Shown piece after piece: positions 7,623 to 8,129 of a DNA stretch of 8,129 nt (position 1 is the stretch's first letter; every line of letters starts with the position of its first letter). This DNA comes from Coriobacteriaceae bacterium. Lineage in GTDB: Bacteria > Actinomycetota > Coriobacteriia > Anaerosomatales > SLCP01. The position numbers and the translations under genes were made by a program. Under the pieces are notes generated by a model, which worked only from the letters and a program-made list of their open reading frames with translations, did no database searches and was not told where the DNA came from. The DNA is taken from NCBI GenBank assembly GCA_003563465.1, contig PWVH01000124.1, forward strand, positions 1 to 8,129, given 5' to 3'.

Positions 7623-8129
7623 CTATGGCACCGGCAGATGCTCGATGTCTTCGGTTTCGACGGCCGCAGCAGCAGCCGCGGCCCCGTCTTGTGCCTTCGT
7701 CTGCTCCTGGCTCCCGTCGCCGAAGAGCAGCTCGCACTCGGCAGCCGGCAAGGCGTCACGAGCCTGGTCTCGCAGACCGTTCACGCCTATGAAGAACTGC
7801 CGCATCATCGCAACCAACAGATAGCGGCCCTTCGGAGTGAGCGTCAGTCGCAACGTGTCGTCAACGTCGAAAGCACCGTTCAGACGCATGAACGCCATCT
7901 CGATCGGAAGGCCCCGCTCTATGGTCACGCCGAAGTCCCTTTCGAATTCGCACTTGTCTAGCGAAAGTCCGAACAAGCCCATGAGGAACCGATAGCGCAT
8001 CCGCTCGGTCTTGCGAAACACCCGCGTCCCGGTCACGGGCGTGCGGCCCTCTCCGATCGCCTTCCCGTACGCCGAGAGGGAAAAGGTGTTGACGCAGAGT
8101 TCCCCGTTCAAGAACGAGAAGGCCCCTGA
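7623..8129 (-). CDS. HemN/HemW-like radical SAM protein, C-terminal part only
   Basis: The frame is open to the right edge, giving 168 residues of the C-terminal part of a larger protein. GAFSFLNGELCVNT followed by LSAYGKAIGEGRTPV resembles the GAxS-(N/G)-xxxxN and YxxxIxxGxxP region after the radical SAM barrel of coproporphyrinogen dehydrogenase-like proteins. The segment RMRYRFLMGLFGLSLDKCEF through LRLTLTPKGRYLLVAMMRQF, ending NGLRDQAR, matches the HemN C-terminal helical domain (xxLTxKGRxLxxxxxxxF). The CxxxCxxC iron-sulfur motif would lie outside the window and cannot be checked. True HemN decarboxylates coproporphyrinogen III without oxygen; relatives include the HemW haem chaperone and HutW/ChuW-type haem-degrading enzymes, so the exact role is open. 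The last 35 residues are a polar tail with an eight-residue run of alanines, unlikely to be functional core. Confidence 0.7.
   Translation of the reverse strand, partial: SGAFSFLNGELCVNTFSLSAYGKAIGEGRTPVTGTRVFRKTERMRYRFLMGLFGLSLDKCEFERDFGVTIERGLPIEMAFMRLNGAFDVDDTLRLTLTPKGRYLLVAMMRQFFIGVNGLRDQARDALPAAECELLFGDGSQEQTKAQDGAAAAAAAVETEDIEHLPVP

Overview
The window is GC-rich, and every gene I can support lies on the minus strand. Tight spacing, start/stop overlaps and strong GGAGG-type ribosome binding sites make it look like one or two long co-directional transcription units. The gene mix suggests an anaerobic, GC-rich Gram-positive: a HemN-like radical SAM protein, an archaeal-type ornithine cyclodeaminase-like (TIGR00300) protein, apparent selenocysteine use, and a DUF6483-like protein. 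A Coriobacteriia-like actinobacterium would fit, but that is inference, not shown by the sequence.

In transcription order (high to low coordinates): (i) the C-terminal part of a HemN/HemW-type radical SAM protein runs off the right edge; (ii) purE, with a variant active-site loop; (iii) 3 bp further on, a TIGR00300 / LOR-SDH-domain protein; (iv) msrA, 130 bp downstream, whose catalytic cysteine codon is an in-frame TGA, apparently selenocysteine; (v) msrB, 11 bp after msrA; (vi) copA, a Cu(I)-exporting P1B-ATPase whose start overlaps the msrB stop by 11 nt; (vii) a small helical DUF6483-like protein with a GTG start; (viii) a TetR-family regulator; (ix) the N-terminal two thirds or so of a KefB-type cation:proton antiporter, running off the left edge.

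The main discovery is the selenoprotein MsrA (4931-5650). Ordinary gene calling would give only a truncated protein starting at 5470, without the active site. The full frame has an excellent ribosome binding site at 5650, reads GMG-UGA-FWG exactly where MsrA proteins have the GCFWG catalytic motif, and continues without a break to 4931. A GC-rich hairpin with a GUU loop begins 15 nt after the UGA, as expected for a bacterial SECIS element. No sel genes are in the window, so this predicts that they lie elsewhere in the genome.

msrA-msrB-copA looks like a stress module: repair of both methionine sulfoxide epimers plus copper efflux, with msrB and copA likely translationally coupled. The TetR regulator and the antiporter may belong to the same stress response, but no operator could be assigned. 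There is no gene-free stretch longer than about 155 bp. I saw no RNA gene, mobile element or CRISPR array.
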